Below are positions 17,527 through 26,258 of a DNA stretch of 64,000 nt, piece after piece; within the stretch, counting starts at the first letter, position 1; each line of letters begins with the position of its first letter. Under the pieces are notes generated by a model, which had not been told where the DNA came from, did not search any database, and worked only from the letters and a program-made list of their open reading frames with translations. The translations under genes were made by a program, and so were the position numbers. The stretch spans positions 62,001-126,000 of the forward strand of contig NZ_JBDKWZ010000005.1 of assembly GCF_039710355.1 (NCBI RefSeq), given 5' to 3'. This DNA comes from Rapidithrix thailandica (GTDB lineage Bacteria > Bacteroidota > Bacteroidia > Cytophagales > Flammeovirgaceae).

Positions 17527-19072
17527 GATGTTCTCCTTTTAAATTTATGTGGTTGTCAATGGCTAGTTGGTGGGCATGTTTGACCAATTGTTTGGAAACA
17601 ATGATCTCATGTGTTTTTTCAATATCGTTGGCAAAAATGCGGTCTTCTTCGGCATGGTCGATGTGCTGGCGGATCAGCTGGTGACAACCGTCCAAAACCA
17701 CGCTGGATTTGAGCGGCTTGCGGAAATCGAAGGCTTGTGCGGCACAGAGCAGTTCTACTGCCAAGATATATTCCAAGTTATCGATCACCTGGTTGGTCTT
17801 TCTTCCGGAAATGGAACCCATGCTTACATGGTCTTCCTGACCCAATGAAGTAGGGATGCTATCGGCACTGGCCGGGAAGCACAAGCTTTTGTTTTCACTG
17901 GCCAAGGCCGCAGACGTGTATTGCGGAATCATAAAACCGGAGTTGATACCTGTGTTTTTCATCAACAAAGTAGGCAAACCGACAATGCTCCCTTCCAATA
18001 ATAAGTAAACTCTCCGGTCGGAGATATTGCCTAGCTCGGAAGCGCCTAGTGTGGCGTAATCCAGCGGAAGTGCCAGCAACTGTCCGTGGAAGTTTCCTCC
18101 ACTGATGGTCTTTTCTTCACTGAAAATGATCGGGTTGTCGGTTACGGCATTCAGCTCATTTTCCAGCATTTCTTTTAAATGGAGCCAAGAGTTACGGGAA
18201 GCCCCGTGTACCTGAGGCATACAGCGCAAGGAGTAGGGGTCTTGTACACGACCGCAATCTTTGTGAGAGGCGATCATTTCCGAGTCACTGAGCAGGTTGC
18301 GCAATCGATGCGCTACATGTTGCGAACCATCGTAAGCCCGAAGTTGATGCAAGTGCTCGTCAAAAGGTTTTACGGAACCGAGCATTCCTTCGAGACTCAT
18401 AGCTCCAATAATGTCAGCTGCATCCAGGCAATTGAGCAATCTTTCGGTAGCTTTGATGGCATAGGCAGTAATAAACTGTGTGCCGTTAATTAAGGCCAAA
18501 CCTTCTTTTGCTCCCAGTTCGATAGGTTGTATGTTTTCAGCCTGCATCATTTCAACCGTTTCCACATACTGGCCCTTGTACCAAACTTTTCCAAGACCAA
18601 TCAATGGTAAAAAGAGGTGGGCCAGGGGAGCTAAATCTCCAGAAGCGCCTACGGAACCTTGAATAGGCACCAGTGGGGTAATGTTGTGGTCAATATGCCA
18701 GATGATCCTTTCGAGAGTCGATAATGCCACGCCCGAATAGCCTTGGCAAAGTGAGTGAAGCTTTTGGATCATCATCAGCCGGGCGACTGACAGGGGCACC
18801 GGTTCGCCTACACCCACACTATGGCTGCGAAGGATGTTGTACTGTAATTTTTGAGTGTCTTCTTTGGAAATGATTGTGGTACAGAGCGAGCCAAAGCCCG
18901 TATTGATTCCATACACCACTTTTTCACTGTTGACAATATTTTGCACCGCTTCGTAGCTGCGGAGCACTTTTTCACGGGCAGCCGGGCCGATGATACCCTG
19001 CCGCTGACCTTGTTCGATTTCTAAAGCCAGACCTACAGTGAGTCGGGCTTCACCATAATGAAACTTCTCCAA
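17504..19072 (-). CDS. hutH: Histidine ammonia-lyase HutH
   Basis: First enzyme of histidine degradation: deaminates L-histidine to trans-urocanate. 522 residues. The self-forming MIO electrophile comes from Ala-Ser-Gly at 143-145 in GSVGASGDLAPLAHLF. Catalytic Tyr lies in VVYGINTGFG (about 52-61). The gene starts with TTG at 19072: an in-frame stop is just upstream, and no ATG occurs before conserved sequence begins (FHYGEARLTVG). It overlaps hutU by 23 bases. Among the aromatic ammonia-lyases the hut context settles histidine as substrate. Confidence 0.97.
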   Translation of the reverse strand: MEKFHYGEARLTVGLALEIEQGQRQGIIGPAAREKVLRSYEAVQNIVNSEKVVYGINTGFGSLCTTIISKEDTQKLQYNILRSHSVGVGEPVPLSVARLMMIQKLHSLCQGYSGVALSTLERIIWHIDHNITPLVPIQGSVGASGDLAPLAHLFLPLIGLGKVWYKGQYVETVEMMQAENIQPIELGAKEGLALINGTQFITAYAIKATERLLNCLDAADIIGAMSLEGMLGSVKPFDEHLHQLRAYDGSQHVAHRLRNLLSDSEMIASHKDCGRVQDPYSLRCMPQVHGASRNSWLHLKEMLENELNAVTDNPIIFSEEKTISGGNFHGQLLALPLDYATLGASELGNISDRRVYLLLEGSIVGLPTLLMKNTGINSGFMIPQYTSAALASENKSLCFPASADSIPTSLGQEDHVSMGSISGRKTNQVIDNLEYILAVELLCAAQAFDFRKPLKSSVVLDGCHQLIRQHIDHAEEDRIFANDIEKTHEIIVSKQLVKHAHQLAIDNHINLKGEHHELFGLY

Positions 19073-19127
19073 TGTCTTTTATTTTACGTTTGTTGGGTTA
19101 AGGATACTTTTTTGATCGTATCATGGA

Positions 19128-19157
19128 CAAAGTTAACAGAAGAAGGGAGAAGGGAAA
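19128..19157 (-). promoter_or_regulatory. Possible hut promoter
   Basis: On the minus strand, TAACTTTG (19128-19135) matches TAnnTTTG, with TTTC 18 bases upstream in place of TTTG. It would start a transcript some 50 bases before hutH. Weak evidence. Confidence 0.35.
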
Positions 19158-19253
19158 ATAAAAAAAGGAGAGTTATACGAGAACCACTCAAGACCTTTGA
19201 TGGGCGGTGATGATTGAAGTGAATAGCTGATATATATAAATGTGTTGCAAGGC

Positions 19254-21101
19254 TTAATGTAGCTTCGAATGGCTAGACGTAGCAGGAGTTTGTGTATTGG
19301 GTGCCTCGTCATTAGGTATGGTAAAATAAAACTGGCTGCCATGGCCCGGTTTGCTTTCTGCCCAAATCATCCCATGGTTTTTCTCAACAAAATCAATGCA
19401 TAACAATATGCCTAATCCGGTGCCTTTTTCATTGCTGGTACCTCGTTGGGTAAAGGTTTCTATGCCAAATACCTTGCTTAAATCCTCCTTCGTCATACCG
19501 ATTCCGGTATCGCTGACACATACGGTTGTATATTCCTGTCCGGCTTCCGCTGAAATTTTAATAATTCCGTCTTTTTTAGAGAATTTAATGGCATTGACCA
19601 ATAAATTACGGACGACCAATTGAATCATGTTTACATCTGCATAAACGTGGAGGTCATCCGGAACGTCCTTTTCCAAACGTATACCCTTTTCAGTAGCATT
19701 TTTAGTAAACAGGTTGATTTTGTTGTCAATGATATCTTTGATTTTGAAATGTTCGGGGTTGATGGATTCTCCATGAAGTTGCGTTCTGGACCAGTACAAT
19801 AAGTTTTCCACCAAGTTGGAGGTGTAGTCTATGTTTTTTGAAAGTTGTGGAAGGTATGTTTTGAATTCTTCTTCGGATAGTAAGCCTTCATCCGTCATAC
19901 GGAGTACATGCATCAAGCTTAATAAAGGACTGCGCAAGTCATGAGAAATGATGGCAAATAAGCGGTCTTTTAATTGGTTGAGTTCCACCAATTCCTGTGT
20001 TTGATCCTGAAGCTTTTCCTCGGATAATTTCCGGGAAGTAATATTTCTGAAAAGTAACACAGAGCCACTGTATTTGCGGTCTTTTTCAAAAATAGGTGTG
20101 ATAATCACCTCAAAGTAACGTACTAAAGGCCCTTCTTTGAGGGTAATTTCCAGTTTGTCATTGATTCGTTTATTCAGTTTTTGCAACAAGTTGGATTGTT
20201 GATCGAATAGTTTTTCGGATTCCATACCAATGATCACCGAAGTGTATGAGGATAGAATGGATTGCATTTCCGGATTCAAATCAATTATCCGTCCTTGGTT
20301 GTTGATAACCATAACGCCTTCCTCCATTACTTCAAATACTTTTTCGCGGGCAATGGGTACAATATCAAAAAGTTTGAAATGAAATAAACCGAAACTGATC
20401 ACCAATGCGGTGAGAATAAAAGCATAAGGAGTAATGTCTATATGTTGTAAGGGACGGAAGTCCATTTGATACACCAAGTTTGCCAACCATGGAATGATGG
20501 CCCCGGTGAGTATAATGGCAATTTGTTTTTTGTAAATAGTTCCGGCTTTTTTGAATTGAACAAAGAGCAAACATGTACCCCAAATGAGTGAAAGGTAGAA
20601 ATAAGCTGTATGGACCCAATACCAAGGCCCCGGTTTAATCACCAATAAAGTAAGTTCGCCCTGAATATCTTTGGCTATTTGCTCATAGTGTAAATGGTGC
20701 CAGGGGTTCGTCCATACCATGAGTAAAGTGATCAGAGGGATTGCAAACAGGAGTAACTTATTACGTGGGTTCAGCCATTCCTGTTTGTGAAAAAACTTAA
20801 GAATAGCCAACATCCAGATGGCCGGTAAGAACGCGATCCCGATATATTCCAGATTGATCCAAAAAAGCATTTGTGGGAGAGTCTTAGCAGTAAGCTCGAA
20901 GCCATATGCCACCGCCCAGTGGGCTATGGCCAACATCAGGCACCCGAACCAACGGACATTTCTTTCCAAACGGAGGAATATCAACAGCGCAATGAAGCCC
21001 GTTAAAGAACCGGCTATTAATAGTAGAAATGAATAAAGTGTAAGACCCAAAGTATACCCGGTTACTTTAGTGAAAAAATGGTTTGGTAATGTTATGTACA
21101 A
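19254..21101 (-). CDS. Membrane histidine kinase with 7TM-type sensor and PAS domain
   Basis: 615 residues. The N-terminal 245 residues hold about seven hydrophobic helices, like the HisKA_7TM sensor region. A PAS-like domain (about 250-355: VFEVMEEGVMVINNQGRIIDLN) follows. The kinase core has phosphoacceptor His387 in FAIISHDLRSPLLSL, an N box (LLVNAIKFS), and G boxes VSDTGIGM and GTGLGILLCIDFV. The Ser/Thr-rich tail after PNDEAP carries no domain. The start codon is TTG at 21101; an upstream ATG was not found, so the exact N-terminus is uncertain. No response regulator is adjacent, so it is an orphan kinase. The signal is unknown. Confidence 0.92.
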   Translation of the reverse strand: MYITLPNHFFTKVTGYTLGLTLYSFLLLIAGSLTGFIALLIFLRLERNVRWFGCLMLAIAHWAVAYGFELTAKTLPQMLFWINLEYIGIAFLPAIWMLAILKFFHKQEWLNPRNKLLLFAIPLITLLMVWTNPWHHLHYEQIAKDIQGELTLLVIKPGPWYWVHTAYFYLSLIWGTCLLFVQFKKAGTIYKKQIAIILTGAIIPWLANLVYQMDFRPLQHIDITPYAFILTALVISFGLFHFKLFDIVPIAREKVFEVMEEGVMVINNQGRIIDLNPEMQSILSSYTSVIIGMESEKLFDQQSNLLQKLNKRINDKLEITLKEGPLVRYFEVIITPIFEKDRKYSGSVLLFRNITSRKLSEEKLQDQTQELVELNQLKDRLFAIISHDLRSPLLSLMHVLRMTDEGLLSEEEFKTYLPQLSKNIDYTSNLVENLLYWSRTQLHGESINPEHFKIKDIIDNKINLFTKNATEKGIRLEKDVPDDLHVYADVNMIQLVVRNLLVNAIKFSKKDGIIKISAEAGQEYTTVCVSDTGIGMTKEDLSKVFGIETFTQRGTSNEKGTGLGILLCIDFVEKNHGMIWAESKPGHGSQFYFTIPNDEAPNTQTPATSSHSKLH

Positions 21102-21256
21102 GTTAAAATAATATAAACATGCCTACAAGCTATATTGTTTGTGAAAATGGGTTTCTGCCTTTGGGTAATGTAAATGCTCTTAAATTGAAAAGGAACTGGA
21201 TGGAATAAATTAAGCCCGTAAAAATTTTTATCTCCCGGAATATCTTTTACCTTTAC

Positions 21257-21270
21257 AAACCAATCGGTCT
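21257..21270. promoter_or_regulatory. Candidate TetR operator 1 (before tetR)
   Basis: AAACCAATCGGTCT, an imperfect palindrome 7 bases before the tetR start. It matches the perfect palindrome at 21988 in 10 of 14 positions. Position between promoter and start suits autorepression. Confidence 0.5.
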
Positions 21271-21277
21271 GAAAAAT

Positions 21278-21871
21278 ATGAGAAAAGGAGAAGCGACAAG
21301 AGAAGTCATTATCCAGAAGTCAGCAGAGTTGTTTAATAAATTCGGTTACGACGGTTGTAGCTTGAAGGATATTATGGATGCGACCAACTTGAAGAAAGGG
21401 GGGATTTACAATCACTTCAATAATAAAGATGAAATTGCCCTTGCTGCTTTTGACTACAGTTATAAAAAGGTGTTGAGCCGGTTTCGCCAACGCCTGGATA
21501 AAGACCGTACTGCCCGGCAAAAGCTGAATTCTATTATTGAAGTGTTCGAAAGTTTTTGTTACGACCCGGTGATTTCGGGAGGTTGTCCTATTTTCAATTC
21601 CGCTATTGATAGCATTGATTCACACCCGGTATTGCGCGCCAAGGCCGTTGAAGCAGTCAATACCTTGCATCAATATATTATTATTAAACTGGAGGAAGGT
21701 AAAAAAAGCGGGGAGTTCAAACCGGAAGTCAAAAGCGAAGAGTTGGCGACTTTGTTCATGTCTACTTTGGAAGGGGCATTAATCATGTCTCGCGCATGTC
21801 AACAAAATAAGCATATGACCTTTGCCGTGCGCTTTTTGAGAAATTATATGGAAAATGAAATTTTTTCATAG
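21278..21871 (+). CDS. TetR/AcrR family transcriptional regulator
   Basis: 197 residues. The N-terminal helix-turn-helix is clear (about 9-52: IIQKSAELFNKFGYDGCSLKDIMDATNLKKGGIYNHFNNKDE). The ligand-binding half contains CYDPVISGGCPIFNSAIDS (about 92-110), typical of the YxaF/LmrA-type TetR group with a paired-Cys GGCP segment. The next gene on the strand, a hydrolase, starts 135 bases later, and a related palindrome lies in front of both genes. It is therefore probably an autorepressor that also controls the hydrolase. The inducer is unknown. Confidence 0.9.
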   Translation: MRKGEATREVIIQKSAELFNKFGYDGCSLKDIMDATNLKKGGIYNHFNNKDEIALAAFDYSYKKVLSRFRQRLDKDRTARQKLNSIIEVFESFCYDPVISGGCPIFNSAIDSIDSHPVLRAKAVEAVNTLHQYIIIKLEEGKKSGEFKPEVKSEELATLFMSTLEGALIMSRACQQNKHMTFAVRFLRNYMENEIFS

Positions 21872-21987
21872 AGATAGATAACAGATAGGAATGAACAGTA
21901 GAGCTATTGACCATTCCCTTTTCAACCTTTGAAGGGATTGTCAGGCATCACTTACAACTAATTATCTGTCTTTTTTTAATTAAAAAC

Positions 21988-22001
21988 AGACCATTTGGTC
22001 T
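21988..22001. promoter_or_regulatory. Candidate TetR operator 2 (before hydrolase)
   Basis: AGACCATTTGGTCT, a perfect 6-bp inverted repeat with a 2-base centre, ending 5 bases before the hydrolase ATG. It resembles the site before tetR. Confidence 0.58.
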
Positions 22002-22006
22002 TAAAA

Positions 22007-22909
22007 ATGAAAAAGAAAAACAAGATTCCTTTTGTATTACGGTGTATACGTTGGGCAATGCCCAAACTGGAAGTTGTATCACCTGCCTTGGCGGGTAACT
22101 GGGGGGTGAAATTGTTTATGACTCCCTTCAGAACGTATCCCACAGCCTACGAAAAAGAGGTGCTGGAGCAAGCTTCGGTAACGATGATGGAGCATAAAGG
22201 GGAGCAGTTGCATTTATATCATTGGCAAAATGAGGGGCCTAATGTGTTGTTTTTACATGGGTGGGCCGGAAGAGGGTTGCAAGGGGCCTATTTTGCGGAA
22301 AGCTTGAGACATAAAGGCTATAATGTGTTTTCTTTGGATTTTCCTGCCCATGGTGCTTCTTCGGGGAAGCAAACCAACGTAGTTGAAATGACGGAAGTAG
22401 TACATCAATTAACCCGGAAGTGGGGCGGTTTTCATGCGGTGATTGGACATTCGTTAGGAGGCATTGTTACGTTAAATAGTATGTCTGAAGGTTTAATGGC
22501 AGAGCGGGTGGTTCTTATTGGGGTTCCGGCGGATTCGGCTTTTATCGTAGAACAGTTTCTAGAGAAAATCCGGGGTGGAAAAGTTATCGAGAAGGCTTTG
22601 TATACTTATATCCAAAAGAAATTTCAACGCGACTTTCATGAGTTTGATGCATTGAATATTGTGAAACGCTTACCTAAAAAATTTCCAACTTTGGTAATCC
22701 ATGATGATAAAGACCGGGAAGTTCCGGTAGATTTGAGCAAACGGCTGAATTTTGTTTTGCCTGATTCCCGTATGGTGTTGACAAAAGGTTGGGGGCATTC
22801 GCGTATCCTGAGTAATCCGGAAGTGGTAATGAAAGTAGAAGAATTTATCTCACAAGGAGAAATTGCTCAAACGATACAAGAAGAAATGAATGAGGAAAAA
22901 ACCAGTTGA
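22007..22909 (+). CDS. Alpha/beta hydrolase
   Basis: 300 residues from the ATG at 22007. A TTG four codons earlier is in frame but lies inside the candidate operator, so the ATG is preferred. The alpha/beta-hydrolase fold shows the oxyanion region VLFLHGWAGRG, nucleophile Ser149 in the elbow GHSLGG, acidic residue in VIHDDKDREVP and the catalytic His in GWGHSRI near the end. No signal peptide. The substrate may be an ester or lipid. Control by the upstream TetR protein, inferred from the shared palindrome, would suit a detoxifying or lipid-related hydrolase. Confidence 0.87.
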   Translation: MKKKNKIPFVLRCIRWAMPKLEVVSPALAGNWGVKLFMTPFRTYPTAYEKEVLEQASVTMMEHKGEQLHLYHWQNEGPNVLFLHGWAGRGLQGAYFAESLRHKGYNVFSLDFPAHGASSGKQTNVVEMTEVVHQLTRKWGGFHAVIGHSLGGIVTLNSMSEGLMAERVVLIGVPADSAFIVEQFLEKIRGGKVIEKALYTYIQKKFQRDFHEFDALNIVKRLPKKFPTLVIHDDKDREVPVDLSKRLNFVLPDSRMVLTKGWGHSRILSNPEVVMKVEEFISQGEIAQTIQEEMNEEKTS

Positions 22910-22987
22910 AGGGACTGATGGTATTCGGAACTCTTAAAAGGAGAGGTTATCCATTCGGAACTTCTCCTTTTAAACCAAACAATTTTA

Positions 22988-23605
22988 TTACTGGATGTAG
23001 TAACTCAAGTTGAATACCCAGCCTTGATTATAGAGGTCGGAACCGGAAGAACTGCTTTTGTTATCCACCTTCCAGTTTTTGACTAAGGGCATGAAACCGT
23101 AATTATATTTGACACTGACGCCATACCGGGTGAGCAAACGGTAACTGATACCGAGGTCTAAGCCCAGGTCTACCGTCTGCCGGAAAAAAGTAGACAGGTC
23201 GTTGTGTTGTCCATCGTAGCTCTCCCTGGAAGATAGCAAAAGGTCTAACTCAGGACCTACTAAAAAGGAAAAATTTTGAAAGGGGCTGACGGTGAATAAC
23301 ACAGGTAAGGAAAGGTAATTGAGATGAATATTGCGTTCCTGATTTAAAGACTGTATACCTGAGGCTTTAAATCCCTTTTGACTGAAGCCTGGTTCTATCT
23401 GTATGCCGATTTGGGAATTAAAATCATACTTAGCCAACAGGCCGATATCAATACCGAACTTTTTCCGGGTATCGTCATAAATGTCCAATTCGTTGATGTC
23501 GATTTTATACAAACCGGCTCCGGCCCTTACCCCCCAATGGAAGTCCTGTGCAAGGAGGAAATGAGTTGTGCTTACTAAGAGGAATGTGATGATAAATTTT
23601 TTCAT
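22988..23605 (-). CDS. Outer-membrane beta-barrel protein (PorT-like family)
   Basis: 205 residues from the ATG at 23605, chosen because it begins a clean signal peptide (MKKFIITFLLVSTTHFLLAQ, cut after residue 20). An upstream in-frame ATG would bury that signal. The mature protein has alternating strands such as FHWGVRAGAGLYKI, IGIQIEPGFSQKGF, LNYLSLPVLFTVSPF and FSFLVGPELDLLLS, the pattern of the small Bacteroidota barrel family (outer membrane protein beta-barrel domain). It ends YYIQ with a terminal aromatic region. Monocistronic. The function is unknown; related barrels include PorT of the type IX secretion system, but this assignment is not implied. Confidence 0.82.
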   Translation of the reverse strand: MKKFIITFLLVSTTHFLLAQDFHWGVRAGAGLYKIDINELDIYDDTRKKFGIDIGLLAKYDFNSQIGIQIEPGFSQKGFKASGIQSLNQERNIHLNYLSLPVLFTVSPFQNFSFLVGPELDLLLSSRESYDGQHNDLSTFFRQTVDLGLDLGISYRLLTRYGVSVKYNYGFMPLVKNWKVDNKSSSSGSDLYNQGWVFNLSYYIQ

Positions 23606-24160
23606 TGGTTCTAAAAAACAGTAGCTAAAAAAGTTGCTAGTAATTAGTAAAGAGAATGTTTTTCTTTTCTGATTGTAGAAAATACCTTCTGAAACAATCA
23701 TTGAGTCTCCTTTGTGAAAAATGCTTTATCTGTGTGTTTCCACTTGGAGATATTGACCTTTTTCATAAAAGGGAATTTTTTTAAGTCTTAAAAAGTAAAG
23801 TTTTTGGAAAATACCAGATCAATGAATGAAGCGGTTTACACATATAGTTTTTGACCGAAGACGGAATCAAAATCGGCTGATCAAGGCATTTTTTGAAAAG
23901 AACAGCCAAAGCTATTGTTGCAAAAAGTAACACAGAGGAGAGGCGTTTTTGAAGCATTTTTTTAGGAAAAAAAAAGTTTAATTCACTTCAATATATAAAT
24001 TTCTCCGGGAAGTTGTTTAAAATTTTGTTCGTAAACAATAAATCAACTCATGTTTTGCATACGAAGCAGCTTTTAACAGATAAACGTACAAAAAAAGCTA
24101 TATAAAATGCCGTTTCTACGAAAGGACATACTATCGCAAAATGCTTAGCTCTTTCCGGAA
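23606..24160. other. Intergenic region with dispersed repeat
   Basis: 555 bases between the barrel gene start and the dehydrogenase stop, both minus strand. It holds copy B of the dispersed repeat and a hairpin TTGTTTA/TAAACAA (24013-24038) that may end the dehydrogenase transcript. No gene is supported. Confidence 0.5.
23946..23989. repeat. Dispersed repeat, copy B
   Basis: Same element as at 14416 and 28940, with a small deletion in the A-rich centre (AGGAAAAAAAAAG in place of AGGAAAAAGAAAAAG). It ends AATTCACTTC followed by AATATA, as copy C does. Confidence 0.78.
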
Positions 24161-24976
24161 TTATTTATTTAACCCGTAATGCTTCAACAAAATCTTTTCG
24201 AATAACCGGCCACTTACAAGTTTTTTTACCTGAGTCGAGAGCTTTTGTAAGGGTTTGCCTACCATATAGGTTAACTGAGGTTGGCGGCTTTGGATGATTT
24301 GATAAGCTTGTTTTGCTACTTGTTGAGGATCTCCGGCATGTTGTACCTCTTTGTGAATCTGTTGATGAATCTTTTCAAATTGTGTTTTGTAAGGAGAGTT
24401 TTCCGGGCTTTCGGCCACCACCCGGTTCTGATTGATATTGGTATTGAAATCCCCGGGCTGGATGGAGCAAATTTGAATGCCGAATGGCTTTACTTCCATG
24501 CTCAAGGTTTCGGTGAGAGCTTCCACAGCAGCCTTGCTGGCACTGTAAATCCCCCGGAAAGGCAGTCCCATCTGCGCGGCAATGGAGCTTATATTGATGA
24601 TCAATCCGCTGTGTTGTTGGCGCATATAAGGCAATACGGTTTGGCAAGTGCGCAAAATTCCATAGACATTGGTGTCAAATACCTGCTCTACTTTCTCGAT
24701 GGGAGTGTCTTCCAAAGCCCCGGCAATGCCTAATCCTGCATTGTTAATCAATACATCCAGACGGCCTTCTTTTTCAATGACTTTTTGAATGGCGGTGTGT
24801 ACCGATGCCTCATTGTTAACGTCCATTTGTACCAAGGGAAATACTTCCTGTCCGGGCTGAGGTGTTTTACGAGTCGTGCCATAAACTTTCAAACCCTTTT
24901 GATGTAGGTACATCGCAATAGAGCGGCCAATACCGGAGGATGCCCCGGTGATAAAAACAACTTTATTATCTGACAT
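24161..24976 (-). CDS. Short-chain dehydrogenase/reductase (classical SDR)
   Basis: 271 residues. The NAD(P)-binding motif TGASSGIG (10-17) starts the Rossmann fold; NNAG lies at 78-81. The catalytic set is Ser near 130, Tyr144 and Lys148 in IYSASKAAV. The basic residue after the second strand (TTRKTP) suggests NADP(H). The C-terminal extension (about 240-271) is basic and hydrophobic. Family members reduce or oxidise carbonyl and alcohol groups of varied small molecules; the substrate cannot be named. It is transcribed alone, divergently from gldF. Confidence 0.88.
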   Translation of the reverse strand: MSDNKVVFITGASSGIGRSIAMYLHQKGLKVYGTTRKTPQPGQEVFPLVQMDVNNEASVHTAIQKVIEKEGRLDVLINNAGLGIAGALEDTPIEKVEQVFDTNVYGILRTCQTVLPYMRQQHSGLIINISSIAAQMGLPFRGIYSASKAAVEALTETLSMEVKPFGIQICSIQPGDFNTNINQNRVVAESPENSPYKTQFEKIHQQIHKEVQHAGDPQQVAKQAYQIIQSRQPQLTYMVGKPLQKLSTQVKKLVSGRLFEKILLKHYGLNK

Positions 24977-25373
24977 GGTTTTTTTGATCTTGAATGCTGG
25001 AAAGAATGAAAAAGGTGGTCATGAGTCCCTGTTTCCATTACATTTTTTGCACAAAACTAATTGAATTTTACACATTCTCAGGAGGAATGCTTTGATTTCG
25101 AGGAATAATTTTTCAGTACGATGGGAAAATATATTTTTGTGGGAAGGGGGGAATAGGAGACTGGTATAACGTAAAAGTTACACTTAAGAAAATTACCTTT
25201 CACAAGATCCGGAAATCATAAGTCATCATAGGTATTGATTTTGCAGGTCTAAGAGTTTTATTGATTACTTTTAAAGTTGAAATCAACTCTTTGTAAAATC
25301 AAGAGTCGTGTAACGTTCCATGTCTTCCTCTTCTGATTTTTAAACCAAATTAATCAACAAACCTCAAACCGAT
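24977..25373. other. Divergent intergenic region before gldF
   Basis: 397 bases between the divergent dehydrogenase and gldF genes. Promoters for both must lie here or nearby, but no clear TTTG-N19-TAnnTTTG was found. TACTTTTA near 25267 is one base off the -7 box. Confidence 0.35.
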
Positions 25374-26102
25374 ATGTTTCAGGTGTTAATCAAAGAAATT
25401 AACAGTTTTTTTAATTCGCTGGTAGGCTATATTGTGCTTATAGTTTTCCTCGTAGGCATAGGTTTGTTTACGTGGGTATTTCCACAAACCAGTATTTTGA
25501 ACTACGGTTTTGCCAACCTTGATCCACTGTTTACCTTGGCACCCTACGTATTTATGTTTCTTATTCCGGCAGTTACCATGCGAACATTTGCAGAGGAAAA
25601 GAAAGGAGGTACAATGGAGTTGCTTTTAACCCGTCCGCTTACCGATTGGGAAATCATCTTAGGCAAGTATTTTTCAAGTCTGTTATTAGTGCTATTTGCC
25701 CTGATACCTACTGTCATTTATTATTTTTCGGTACATGAGTTGGGTTCGCCTCAGGGCAATATCGATTCAGCCGGGGTGGCCGGTTCGTATATAGGCTTAA
25801 TTTGTTTGGCCGGAGTGTTTACGGCAATTGGGGTTTTTGCTTCTTCCATCACCGATAACCAAATCGTAGCTTTTATATTTTCCGTATTCCTTTGTTTTTT
25901 GCTGTACGAAGGGATTACTTCCATTGCAGCGATTGATGTGTGGGCCAGTTATTCCTATTATCTGGCCAAGGTAGGGATCGACTACCATTATAATTCGGTA
26001 AGCCGGGGCTTGGTGGATTCCCGTAACCTGATATATTTTTTTAGCATGGCTACCGGGATGTTGGCTTTGACCAAGTTGGTATTGGGTAGCCGGAAATGGT
26101 AG
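25374..26102 (+). CDS. gldF: Gliding motility ABC transporter permease GldF
   Basis: 242 residues of the ABC-2 permease type. Six hydrophobic segments are visible (about 14-36, 54-76, 97-121, 138-160, 167-187, 215-235). The motif MRTFAEEKKGGTMELLLTRPLTDWEIILGKY (in two parts, about 68-98) is typical of this family. With GldG and the ATPase GldA it forms the transporter first found through gliding mutants of Flavobacterium. gldG follows after 156 bases. No gldA is in the window, which is common because it is often unlinked. Inner-membrane protein. Confidence 0.92.
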   Translation: MFQVLIKEINSFFNSLVGYIVLIVFLVGIGLFTWVFPQTSILNYGFANLDPLFTLAPYVFMFLIPAVTMRTFAEEKKGGTMELLLTRPLTDWEIILGKYFSSLLLVLFALIPTVIYYFSVHELGSPQGNIDSAGVAGSYIGLICLAGVFTAIGVFASSITDNQIVAFIFSVFLCFLLYEGITSIAAIDVWASYSYYLAKVGIDYHYNSVSRGLVDSRNLIYFFSMATGMLALTKLVLGSRKW

Positions 26103-26258
26103 TTAGGTTGGAAATTGATCAAGGGAAGATGTGGTAAGATGAAAAGAGGGGAAAGAAAAAACTGAAAAGGAATTTCTTGCTTCGCATATATTTTTGACTA
26201 ACACTCCACTCCCTCAAACTTTAAAAAACACAAACCACTCATTACTATAAAAACAGAA

